NCBI RefSeq assembly: GCF_028475105.1
Contig: NZ_CP116936.1
Span: forward strand, 5,331,501-5,395,500
Source of the DNA: Micromonospora sp. LH3U1
Lineage (GTDB): Bacteria > Actinomycetota > Actinomycetes > Mycobacteriales > Micromonosporaceae
Reading direction: 5' to 3'
Length of the DNA stretch: 64,000 nucleotides
Shown: piece by piece, positions 52,531 to 59,528 of the stretch
How the letters are laid out: each line of letters starts with the position of its first letter
How positions within the stretch are numbered: position 1 is the stretch's first letter
Made by a program: the position numbers and the translations under genes
The notes under the pieces: model-generated
Database searches by the model: none
What the model saw: only the letters and a program-made list of their open reading frames with translations
Told to the model about the DNA's origin: nothing

Positions 52531-52557
52531 GTGTCGCCCCTATGACATGGGGCACAC
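52531..52557. promoter_or_regulatory. Imperfect dyad in the divergent esterase/membrane-protein control region
   Basis: GTGTCGCCCC (52531-52540) and GGGGCACAC (52549-52557) form an inverted repeat with one extra base. It could be an operator of the esterase gene. Confidence 0.3.
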
Positions 52558-52604
52558 TCACACATCTACGGCTGCCGTTGTGTACGCCAAGCCATCGACG
52601 CCGT

Positions 52605-52650
52605 GGAGGGGACCACTCCCCTACCTCAGGCGATAACAGGGGTCCCCTCC
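52605..52650. other. Long hairpin in the divergent intergenic region
   Basis: GGAGGGGACC and GGTCCCCTCC form a perfect 10-bp stem around 26 nt; CCCCT/AGGGG inside gives an alternative pairing. It is followed by CTTGCATGTAT. Both neighbours start away from it, so a terminator would imply an unseen small transcript. Confidence 0.4.
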
Positions 52651-52685
52651 TTGCATGTATGACCGGCCCGTCCAGGTCCGGTTGG

Positions 52686-52691
52686 TAACGT
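52686..52691 (+). promoter_or_regulatory. -10-like hexamer, leaderless start of membrane protein gene
   Basis: TAACGT ends 7 nt before GTG 52699. Confidence 0.5.
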
Positions 52692-52698
52692 CCGCTGC

Positions 52699-54531
52699 GT
52701 GCCGTCCTCCCCGTCTCTGGCCACCGGGCCCGCACCCGCGTCACCGCCACGCGTCGTCCGGGACCGCCGGGCCGACCTGATCGTCGCGCTGGTGGCGCTC
52801 GCACTCGCCGTCTGGGTGACCAGTGGGCTGTGGCGGGACCCGAACACCCGGACCATCACCGTCAACTCCAGCGACCAGGCGCTCTTCGAGTGGCTGCTGG
52901 CCTTCGGCGGGCACGCGGTCACCCACGGGGACAACCCGTTCTTCACCTACCTGATCAACGTCCCGGACGGCGTGAACCTCGCGGTCAACACCTCGATCAC
53001 GGTGTACGCGGTGGTCTTCGCCCCGCTCACGTACCTGATCGGGCCACCGGCGACGTTCCTGGTGATCCTCACCCTGAACCTGCTCGCCACCGCGCTGGTC
53101 TGGTACTGGCTGCTCTCCCGGCACCTGGTCCGCAGCCGGCTCGCCGCCGGGGTCGGCGCCCTGTTCATCGCCTACTCCCCCGGCATGGTCTCGCACGCCA
53201 ACGCCCACCTGAACTGGACCGCCGGCTGGCTGGTGCCGTTGCTGATCTGGCGGCTGTTCGCGCTGCGCCGGTCAGGGCACTGGCTCCGCGACGGAGTGAT
53301 CCTCGGCGTGCTGGTCGCGGTGGCCTTCTCGATCGCCGCCGAAGGACTCTTCTTCACCGCCGTGGCGCTCGGGGTGTTCCTCGCCGTCTGGGCGCTGCAC
53401 CCGGCCAACCGGGCCGAGGCCCGCGCCGCGCTGCCCACCTTCCTGCGCGGACTCGGGGTGACCGCCGTGGTGGCCGGCGTGCTGCTGTCGTACCCGCTGT
53501 GGCTGCACTTCGCCGGGCCGCAGCGGTTCCACGGCACCGGCTTCGACCCGGTGATCCACTCCGAGGACATCGCCGCGTTCGCCGCCTTCCCGCGCCGCTC
53601 GCTGGCCGGCGAGGCGGGGCTCGGTACCTCGCTGGCGCCGAACCCGACCGAGGAGAACTCGTTCTTCGGTATCCCGCTGCTGGTACTCACCGTGGTCTGC
53701 TTCGTCGCGCTCTGGCGGCGGGCCGACGCGGGCCGCCGGGCGACCCTCTGGGCGCTGGGCGTCCTCGCGCTGATCTTCACGGTGCTCTCCTTCGGCCCGG
53801 TCGCCAAGGTCGACGGACGACGCACCGACCTGCCCATGCCGTTCGACCTGCTCGGACAGCTACCAGTGGTGAACGCCGCGCTGCCGGCCCGGCTGGCGCT
53901 GGTGGTCGCGCCGGTGATCGGGCTGCTGCTGGCGTACGCCGTCGACCAGTTGCGCGCCGCACCGCCCCGGCACCGCTCCACGGAGCTGGCCTGGCTGCTC
54001 GGGTTCGCGGTGGCCCTGGTGCCGCTGCTGCCCACCCCGCTGCTCACCGACGAGCGGGAGCCCATCCCGCAGTTCATCACCTCCGGCACGTGGCGGGACT
54101 ACGTCTCACCGGACGGCGTGCTCACCCCCGTGCCGATGCCCGTGGACATCTACCCGGACGGCCAGCGCTGGCAGGCGTACGCGTTGTCGCACCGCCAGGG
54201 CGAGTTCAAGATTCCCGGCGGTTTCTTCCTCGGTCCCGGCGGGCCGGACGGGCGCGGCCGGATCGGCCCGGTGCCGCGCACGCTGAGCGCGCTCATGGAC
54301 CAGGCCGGTCGTACCGGGTTGGTGCCGATCGTCACCGACGGGACCATCCGGGAGGTCCAGTCGGACCTGCGGCACTGGCGGATCGAGACGGTGGTGCTCG
54401 CCGACCAGGTGCACGGCGCGAAGTTCGAGATCGACGAGGAGGCGGTCCGGCGCACCGCCACCGCCCTGTTCGGCGAGCCGCAGCGGGTCGACGACGTCTG
54501 GCTCTGGCGCATTCCACCCGCTGACCAATAG
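52699..54531 (+). CDS. Polytopic membrane protein, glycosyltransferase-C-like
   Basis: A 610-residue protein with about 10-11 membrane helices (residues 20-440) and a C-terminal external domain of about 160 residues. The first external loop after helix 1 carries SSDQALFEWLLAFGGHAV, an acidic-residue pattern as in GT-C glycosyltransferases, though the usual DD/DE pair is not clear. No family name is certain. It has a leaderless GTG start and is followed 57 nt later by an exported beta-propeller-like protein, which could be a partner. Confidence 0.6.
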   Translation: MPSSPSLATGPAPASPPRVVRDRRADLIVALVALALAVWVTSGLWRDPNTRTITVNSSDQALFEWLLAFGGHAVTHGDNPFFTYLINVPDGVNLAVNTSITVYAVVFAPLTYLIGPPATFLVILTLNLLATALVWYWLLSRHLVRSRLAAGVGALFIAYSPGMVSHANAHLNWTAGWLVPLLIWRLFALRRSGHWLRDGVILGVLVAVAFSIAAEGLFFTAVALGVFLAVWALHPANRAEARAALPTFLRGLGVTAVVAGVLLSYPLWLHFAGPQRFHGTGFDPVIHSEDIAAFAAFPRRSLAGEAGLGTSLAPNPTEENSFFGIPLLVLTVVCFVALWRRADAGRRATLWALGVLALIFTVLSFGPVAKVDGRRTDLPMPFDLLGQLPVVNAALPARLALVVAPVIGLLLAYAVDQLRAAPPRHRSTELAWLLGFAVALVPLLPTPLLTDEREPIPQFITSGTWRDYVSPDGVLTPVPMPVDIYPDGQRWQAYALSHRQGEFKIPGGFFLGPGGPDGRGRIGPVPRTLSALMDQAGRTGLVPIVTDGTIREVQSDLRHWRIETVVLADQVHGAKFEIDEEAVRRTATALFGEPQRVDDVWLWRIPPADQ

Positions 54532-54576
54532 GCCGCGGCGCGATCGACCGGGGCATCGTGGCCGGCCCTCGTCGCG

Positions 54577-54582
54577 TCTAAT
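54577..54582 (+). promoter_or_regulatory. -10-like hexamer, leaderless start of exported protein gene
   Basis: TCTAAT ends 6 nt before ATG 54589. The preceding GTG 54586 is in frame, but the spacing favours ATG. Confidence 0.45.
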
Positions 54583-54588
54583 GGGGTG

Positions 54589-55890
54589 ATGCGAGAGACG
54601 GGCCGGCGACTGCGGTGCGGCGCTGCGGTCGGCGTCGCGCTGGCGCTCGTGGCGCTCAGCGCGCCAGCCGCCACGGCCGCCGACAGCACCACCGCGGGCA
54701 GCACCACCGCCGACAGCACGACCGGCGGCGACACGACCGGCGCGGTGCCGTCCCGGTTGCACGATCCGTGGCTGTGGCAGGCCACCGTCGGGCAGCGCCC
54801 GACCGGCCCGGCCGCGTTGGTCTTCTTCACCAGCCGCACCCGCTTCCTGGAGTCGACCGGTGTGCTGGTCGGCCGGGACGGCGGTTACCGGCTGATCCCG
54901 CTGCATGTCGCCGAGGACCATGGGCTGCTCTCCTCCGACGGGCGCCACTACCTGCGGCCGTCCGGTGAGCTGCTGGACCTCACCACCGGCCAGCAGCGCC
55001 GCACGATCCACACCGGGATGCGGCCGCTGGCCTGGTCGCCGGACGGGCAGCGGGTCCTGAGCACCCGCAGCAACGACGATTCGGTGATCAGCTTCGGGCC
55101 GGACAACCAGCAGCTCAACGATCCCGAGAAGCCCGACGATCTGCTCGTCGTCGACCCGTACCGGGGCACCGAGCAGGTGGTCGCCGCCGGCACCTTCGCC
55201 TCGCACGCCGCTGCGGCCTGGTCACCCGACGGTGACGTGCTGGCGGTGGCCGGTCCGCCCGACGTGCCCGCGTCAGTCGCCGAGCGACAGCGGCTGGTGG
55301 TCGTCGACCCGGACGGCGGTGACCCCCGCTGGCAGGTCGACCTGGGCGACCGGCGGATGCTGGCCGGCCCGGCCGCCTGGCACCCGGACGGCCGGCGGAT
55401 CGCGCTTCTCGCCTTCGATGGCTGCGCCGGGCCGACGTGCACGGTCGAGCAGGCGGCTGCACGCACCATGCGGATCGAGTTCCTGGACGCCACCACCGGC
55501 CAAGCCGTCGGTCAGCCGCTGCCGGTCGACGCCTCGACAAGCCGGATCGTCGGCTGGCGCGGCGACGACCCGGTGGTGCAGCAGGTGAGCGGGACGGGAC
55601 GGGACGAGGACCGGCGGGCCATCCTCGCCGCGCTGCCGGCTGGTGGCGACCGCGAGGTGCTGGTGACCGCGCCGGTCGGGTCGACCGACCTGGCGGTGCC
55701 GGGTGACCTGCTGGCCCGGGCCGCGTTCGGTGGTCCGGAGCGCCGGCCGTCGCCGTTCGCCGCCCCGCTCTGGTTCTACCTGGCGCTGGCCGTGCCGACG
55801 CTGCTCGCCGTCGCCCTCCTCGTTCGCCGCGTGCGTCGTCGCCGGGGTTCCGCAACGACCCCGGACACCGGCCTGGCGCCGCGCGCCTGA
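54589..55890 (+). CDS. Exported TolB/PD40-like beta-propeller protein with C-terminal anchor
   Basis: A 433-residue protein. Signal peptide residues 1-30, then a Thr/Ser/Gly stretch. Repeats of the PD40 kind follow: PLAWSPDGQRVLSTRSND, AAAWSPDGDVLAVAG and AAWHPDGRRIALLAFDG, suggesting a six-blade-like propeller at residues 60-370. A membrane segment (LWFYLALAVPTLLAVALLV) and a basic tail end the protein, so the propeller faces outward. Ligand unknown. Confidence 0.75.
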   Translation: MRETGRRLRCGAAVGVALALVALSAPAATAADSTTAGSTTADSTTGGDTTGAVPSRLHDPWLWQATVGQRPTGPAALVFFTSRTRFLESTGVLVGRDGGYRLIPLHVAEDHGLLSSDGRHYLRPSGELLDLTTGQQRRTIHTGMRPLAWSPDGQRVLSTRSNDDSVISFGPDNQQLNDPEKPDDLLVVDPYRGTEQVVAAGTFASHAAAAWSPDGDVLAVAGPPDVPASVAERQRLVVVDPDGGDPRWQVDLGDRRMLAGPAAWHPDGRRIALLAFDGCAGPTCTVEQAAARTMRIEFLDATTGQAVGQPLPVDASTSRIVGWRGDDPVVQQVSGTGRDEDRRAILAALPAGGDREVLVTAPVGSTDLAVPGDLLARAAFGGPERRPSPFAAPLWFYLALAVPTLLAVALLVRRVRRRRGSATTPDTGLAPRA

Positions 55891-55959
55891 AGCCGGCCCA
55901 CCAGGTGCCACCAGGCCCTCGTGAGGCGGCTCACCAGGGATCATCGTCGGTAGCGGGAC

Positions 55960-55965
55960 TAGGCT
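55960..55965 (+). promoter_or_regulatory. -10-like hexamer, leaderless start of lipB
   Basis: TAGGCT ends 7 nt before GTG 55973. Confidence 0.5.
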
Positions 55966-55972
55966 GGAGGCC

Positions 55973-56614
55973 GTGACGACGACGACCCCCGGCCTGACGG
56001 CCGTCCGTGCCGGCCTGCTCGACTACCAGGCCGCCTGGGACGAGCAGCGGCGCCTGCACGAGTCGGTGGTGGCTGGCGAGCGCGGCGACACCGTGCTGCT
56101 GCTGGAGCACCCGAGCGTCTACACCGCGGGCAAGCGCACCGAGCCGTGGGACCGGCCGTCGGACGGCACCCCGGTCGTCGACGTGGACCGCGGCGGCAAG
56201 ATCACCTGGCATGGGCCGGGTCAGCTCGTTGGTTACCCGATCCTGCGGCTGCCTGACCCGGTGGACGTGGTCGCCTACGTACGCCGCACGGAAGAGCTGC
56301 TGATCGACGTGTGCGCCGAGTTCGGGCTGGCCGCCGGCCGGGTCGAGGGGCGCAGCGGGGTCTGGGTGCCCGAGGACGACCGAGGGCCGGCCCGCAAGGT
56401 GGCCGCCATCGGCATCCGGGTGGCCCGGGGCGTCTCCCTGCACGGCTTCTCGATCAACTGCGACTGCGACCTGACGTACTTCGACCGGATCGTGCCGTGC
56501 GGCATCCGCGACGCTGGCGTCACCTCGCTCACCGCCGAGCTGAACCGCCCGATCACCGTCGCCGACGTGCTCCCGGTAGTCGAGCGCCAACTGTCCACCC
56601 TCGTCGCGCTCTGA
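55973..56614 (+). CDS. lipB: Octanoyl-ACP:protein octanoyltransferase
   Basis: A 213-residue LipB that moves octanoate from ACP to lipoyl domains. Signature RGGKITWHGPGQLVGYPI near residue 73; the catalytic pair is Lys in RKVAAIGIRV and Cys in IVPCGIRDAG near residue 176. Substrate proteins include SucB at 43666. In M. tuberculosis lipA follows directly; here aspS2 on the other strand intervenes. Palindrome copy 6 follows 13 nt after the stop. Confidence 0.96.
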   Translation: MTTTTPGLTAVRAGLLDYQAAWDEQRRLHESVVAGERGDTVLLLEHPSVYTAGKRTEPWDRPSDGTPVVDVDRGGKITWHGPGQLVGYPILRLPDPVDVVAYVRRTEELLIDVCAEFGLAAGRVEGRSGVWVPEDDRGPARKVAAIGIRVARGVSLHGFSINCDCDLTYFDRIVPCGIRDAGVTSLTAELNRPITVADVLPVVERQLSTLVAL

Positions 56615-56627
56615 GCACCGCCCCAAC

Positions 56628-56695
56628 CGCGTCGATCTAGGGACTATCGTCGTTGATTGACCTCTGGACGCTGCCATCTTCCCTAGATCGACGCG
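56628..56695. repeat. Dispersed palindromic element, copy 6 (GATCTAGGG class)
   Basis: Arms CGCGTCGATCTAGGGA (56628-56643) and complement (56680-56695) pair perfectly over 16 bp. The internal 38 nt align with the reverse complement of copy 2. A G-rich flank extends to 56745. Between converging lipB and aspS2. Confidence 0.85.
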
Positions 56696-56748
56696 TTGGG
56701 GGGGCGCGGGGGCGGGGCGGGGGGCGGGGGCGCGGGGGCGGGGTGGGG
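56696..56748 (+). repeat. G-rich tract beside palindrome copy 6
   Basis: About 50 nt of GGGGCGCGGGGGCGG-like repeats adjoin the aspS2 stop; comparable to 31497-31563 and a G-quadruplex candidate. Confidence 0.65.
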
Positions 56749-58035
56749 TTAGGGGGTTAGGCGGTTTAGGTCGCGGGGGAAGGCTGTTACCTCGCGGATG
56801 TTGGTTGCGCCTAGTAGGCGGGCTACGAAGCGTTCCAGGCCGATGGCGAAGCCTCCGTGTGGCGGCATGCCGTGCCGGAACGCGTCCAGGTACCCGGCGT
56901 ACGGCTCGACCGGCTCACCCCGGGCGGCCAACGCCGCCAGGTAGTCGGCGTGCCGGTGCAGCCGCTGCCCGCCGGTGACCAGCTCCAGGCCACGGAAGAG
57001 CAGGTCGAAACCGTTCGAGTACGCCGGCCGCGCCGGGTCCGGGTGGGTGTAGAACGGTCGCTTCGCCATCGGGTAGCCGGTGACGAAGAGGAAGTCCGAC
57101 CCGTGTTCGCGGCGAGCCCACTCGCCCAACGCCCGTTCGTGGGCGGGTGCCAGGTCCGGTTCGTCGGCGGGCGCCCCGGCGATCGTCAGCGCCTCGGCGA
57201 AGTGCACCGCCGGGATCTCCGCCGGCACCTCCGGCGGTACGACGTCGAGCGTTGCCAGGGCGGTGCCGGCTCGCTCGCCCACCGTGGCCAGCATCCCGGC
57301 CAGGGTGTCACGCAGCACGCGCATCACGTCGCGGTGGTCGGCGACGAAGCCCAGTTCGGCGTCGAGCGACGTGTACTGCGCGAGGTGCCGGACGGTGTCG
57401 TGTGGCTCGGCCCGGAAGACCGGCCCCACCTCGTAGACCCGTTCGAAGACGCCGACCATCAACTGCTTGTAGAACTGCGGCGACTGGGCCAGGTACGCGG
57501 GCCGACCGAACCAGTCCAACGCGAACACGTTCGCCCCGCTCTCGGTGGAGGAACTGACCACCTTCGGAGTGTGGATCTCCACGAAGTCGTGGGCGTCGAG
57601 GGTGGCTCGGAACCCGGCCACCGCCGCCGCCGAGATCCGCAGCGCGGCCGACCGGGTGGGGTGCCGCAGCGCGGCCGGCGCGTTGTCGAGTTGGGTGGGC
57701 AGGCTCGCGGTGAGCGCGGGCCGGTACAGGTCGAACGGTGGCGGCACGGCGGGCGGGCCAAGTGGACGTACCGTCGGGTCGGTCAGCTCGACCCCGGCGG
57801 GCGCCGTGCCGTTCGCGGTGACCGTCGCGGTGACCTCGACGACCGTCTCCTCGGTGAGTTTCTCCAGCTCGGCGCGGACGGCCGGGTCGGTGACGACCAC
57901 CTGGGCCAGGCCGGCGGCGTCCCGCACGATCAGGAACGCCACCGACTTGAGCAGTCGTCGGCGGTGCACCCAGCCGGCGATCCGCACGGTGGCACCGACC
58001 TGGGTGGGCAGTTGGTGGGACAGGGTTCGTTGCAT
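56749..58035 (-). CDS. aspS2: Archaeal-type aspartyl-tRNA synthetase (AspS2)
   Basis: A 428-residue class IIb synthetase. Anticodon OB-fold at residues 10-100 (RIAGWVHRRRLLKSVAFLIV), catalytic domain after 130: LAQSPQFYKQLMVGVFERVY, motif 2 VFRAEPHDTVRHLAQYTSLD and motif 3 GGFAIGLERFVARLLG. Motif 2 and the lack of the bacterial AspRS insertion fit the archaeal AspRS group, often non-discriminating (charging tRNA-Asp and tRNA-Asn). Actinobacteria usually carry a bacterial AspRS elsewhere, so this would be a second enzyme. ATG 58035 has GAGGAG nine nt upstream. A T-box leader precedes it. AsnRS is the alternative. Confidence 0.85.
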   Translation of the reverse strand: MQRTLSHQLPTQVGATVRIAGWVHRRRLLKSVAFLIVRDAAGLAQVVVTDPAVRAELEKLTEETVVEVTATVTANGTAPAGVELTDPTVRPLGPPAVPPPFDLYRPALTASLPTQLDNAPAALRHPTRSAALRISAAAVAGFRATLDAHDFVEIHTPKVVSSSTESGANVFALDWFGRPAYLAQSPQFYKQLMVGVFERVYEVGPVFRAEPHDTVRHLAQYTSLDAELGFVADHRDVMRVLRDTLAGMLATVGERAGTALATLDVVPPEVPAEIPAVHFAEALTIAGAPADEPDLAPAHERALGEWARREHGSDFLFVTGYPMAKRPFYTHPDPARPAYSNGFDLLFRGLELVTGGQRLHRHADYLAALAARGEPVEPYAGYLDAFRHGMPPHGGFAIGLERFVARLLGATNIREVTAFPRDLNRLTP

Positions 58036-58039
58036 GGCG

Positions 58040-58330
58040 GGTTGCTCCTCGGTTGATCGCCACGCCTTCGCCGCCCTGGGGAAGCGATGCGTCGCATCAG
58101 CCCCAGGGAGGTGTGGGCGAGCGGGAACCTCGCGGTGCCACCACACCTTCGCTCCCGCCGGAGCGGGAGCCTCGTTCGTCGCCTGATGACCGGGGCCAAC
58201 CGGGCGGGCTCTACTAGGCGTTGCTGCCGTTCTGCCCGCAGCTCGGGAGGGTCTTCACGCACCGGCACCAGACCGCCTCTCAGCACCGGCGGCTCTCTGC
58301 ACTGGCGGGTCGGCGCGCTACTCGGCTCCG
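58040..58330 (-). promoter_or_regulatory. T-box riboswitch leader of aspS2
   Basis: On the minus strand the conserved T-box core TGGTGGCACCGCGAGG lies at 58128-58143 (usual form GGTGGNACCGCG). It sits in a hairpin closed by AGGTGTGG/CCCACACCT, the expected antiterminator. Upstream, AGAGAGCCGCCGGTGCTGAG with its complement (58272-58297) resembles the Stem I head, and GAAGACC holds a GAC (Asp) specifier candidate at 58251-58253. Downstream, CCCTGGGG/CCCCAGGG (58074-58108) forms a competing hairpin without a U-run. Uncharged tRNA-Asp would switch on aspS2. Exact limits are approximate. Confidence 0.8.
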
Positions 58331-58466
58331 TCGTCGCTGTTGGCGGTGACCGTAGCACCGGACCCGTCGCGTGTGACGCCGAATTTCAACAGCCCGGTGT
58401 CCGGCGTCACAACGTCTGGGGCGTGACGCCGGTCGCCCGACGCACATAGACGATGGCCGTCGGGCG

Positions 58467-58472
58467 TAGGCT
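58467..58472 (+). promoter_or_regulatory. -10-like hexamer, leaderless start of lipA
   Basis: TAGGCT ends 7 nt before GTG 58480, the same hexamer and spacing as at lipB. Confidence 0.55.
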
Positions 58473-58479
58473 CGTTTTC

Positions 58480-59475
58480 GTGACGATCGAGCACTCCGCG
58501 CCGACGACCGGCCAGGCAGCGCGCACCGCAACGGCCGCCCCCGAGGGGCGGCGTCTGCTGCGGATCGAGGCGCGCAACGCCGAGACGCCGATCGAGCGCA
58601 AACCGCCGTGGATCAAGGTCAAGGCCAAGATGGGGCCGGAGTACACCCAACTGCGCGGGCTCGTCTCGCGTGAGGGGCTGCACACCGTCTGCCAGGAGGC
58701 CGGCTGCCCCAACATCTACGAGTGTTGGGAAGACCGGGAGGCGACCTTCCTCATCGGTGGCGACCAGTGCACCCGGCGCTGCGACTTCTGCCAGATCGAC
58801 ACCGGCAAGCCGGCCGAGTTCGACGCCGACGAGCCGCGCCGCGTCGCCGAGTCGGTGGTCTCGATGGGGCTGCGCTACGCCACCATCACCGGCGTCGCCC
58901 GTGACGACCTGCCCGACGGCGGCGCCTGGCTGTACGCCGAGACCGTCCGACAGATCCACGCCCTGCAGCCCGGCTGCGGCGTCGAGCTGCTGATCCCGGA
59001 CTTCAACGCCGTCCCCGAGCAGTTGGCCGAGGTCTTCGGCTCCCGCCCCGAGGTGCTGGCCCACAACGTGGAGACCGTGCCGCGCATCTTCAAGCGCATC
59101 CGGCCGGCGTTCCGCTACGACCGCTCTCTGGACGTGATCCGGCAGGCTCGCGCCGACGGCCTGGTCACCAAGAGCAACCTCATCCTGGGCATGGGCGAGG
59201 AGCGGGCCGAGGTCTCGCAGGCGCTGCGCGACCTGCACGACGCCGGCTGCGAGCTGATCACCATCACGCAGTACCTGCGCCCCACCCCCCGGCACCACCC
59301 GGTGACCCGCTGGGTCAAGCCGGAGGAGTTCGTGGAGCTGCGTGAGGAGGCCGAGGAGATCGGCTTCGCCGGGGTGATGAGCGGGCCGCTGGTGCGTTCG
59401 TCGTACCGGGCCGGCCGGCTCTACCAGCAGGCCCTCGACGCCCGCGCCGCCACCTCGGTCGCCACCGCCGGCTGA
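58480..59475 (+). CDS. lipA: Lipoyl synthase
   Basis: A 331-residue radical SAM enzyme that inserts two sulfurs into the octanoyl chain. Auxiliary cluster cysteines are in CQEAGCPNIYEC near residue 70, the radical-SAM motif is CTRRCDFC near 100, and the C-terminal RSSYRAG holds the conserved Ser ligand. GTG 58480 is chosen by the hexamer and N-terminus. Works after LipB; sulfur may come from the desulfurase at 16264 and clusters from the IscA-like protein (inference). Confidence 0.97.
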   Translation: MTIEHSAPTTGQAARTATAAPEGRRLLRIEARNAETPIERKPPWIKVKAKMGPEYTQLRGLVSREGLHTVCQEAGCPNIYECWEDREATFLIGGDQCTRRCDFCQIDTGKPAEFDADEPRRVAESVVSMGLRYATITGVARDDLPDGGAWLYAETVRQIHALQPGCGVELLIPDFNAVPEQLAEVFGSRPEVLAHNVETVPRIFKRIRPAFRYDRSLDVIRQARADGLVTKSNLILGMGEERAEVSQALRDLHDAGCELITITQYLRPTPRHHPVTRWVKPEEFVELREEAEEIGFAGVMSGPLVRSSYRAGRLYQQALDARAATSVATAG

Positions 59476-59516
59476 CTCCGCCGGCAGCGCCGCACGGCCG
59501 TTCGCCGTCCGGGTGC

Positions 59517-59522
59517 CATGAT
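59517..59522 (+). promoter_or_regulatory. -10-like hexamer before the second GT-C-like gene
   Basis: CATGAT ends 6 nt before ATG 59529, which supports that ATG rather than GTG 59588. Confidence 0.4.
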
Positions 59523-59528
59523 CCTGTG

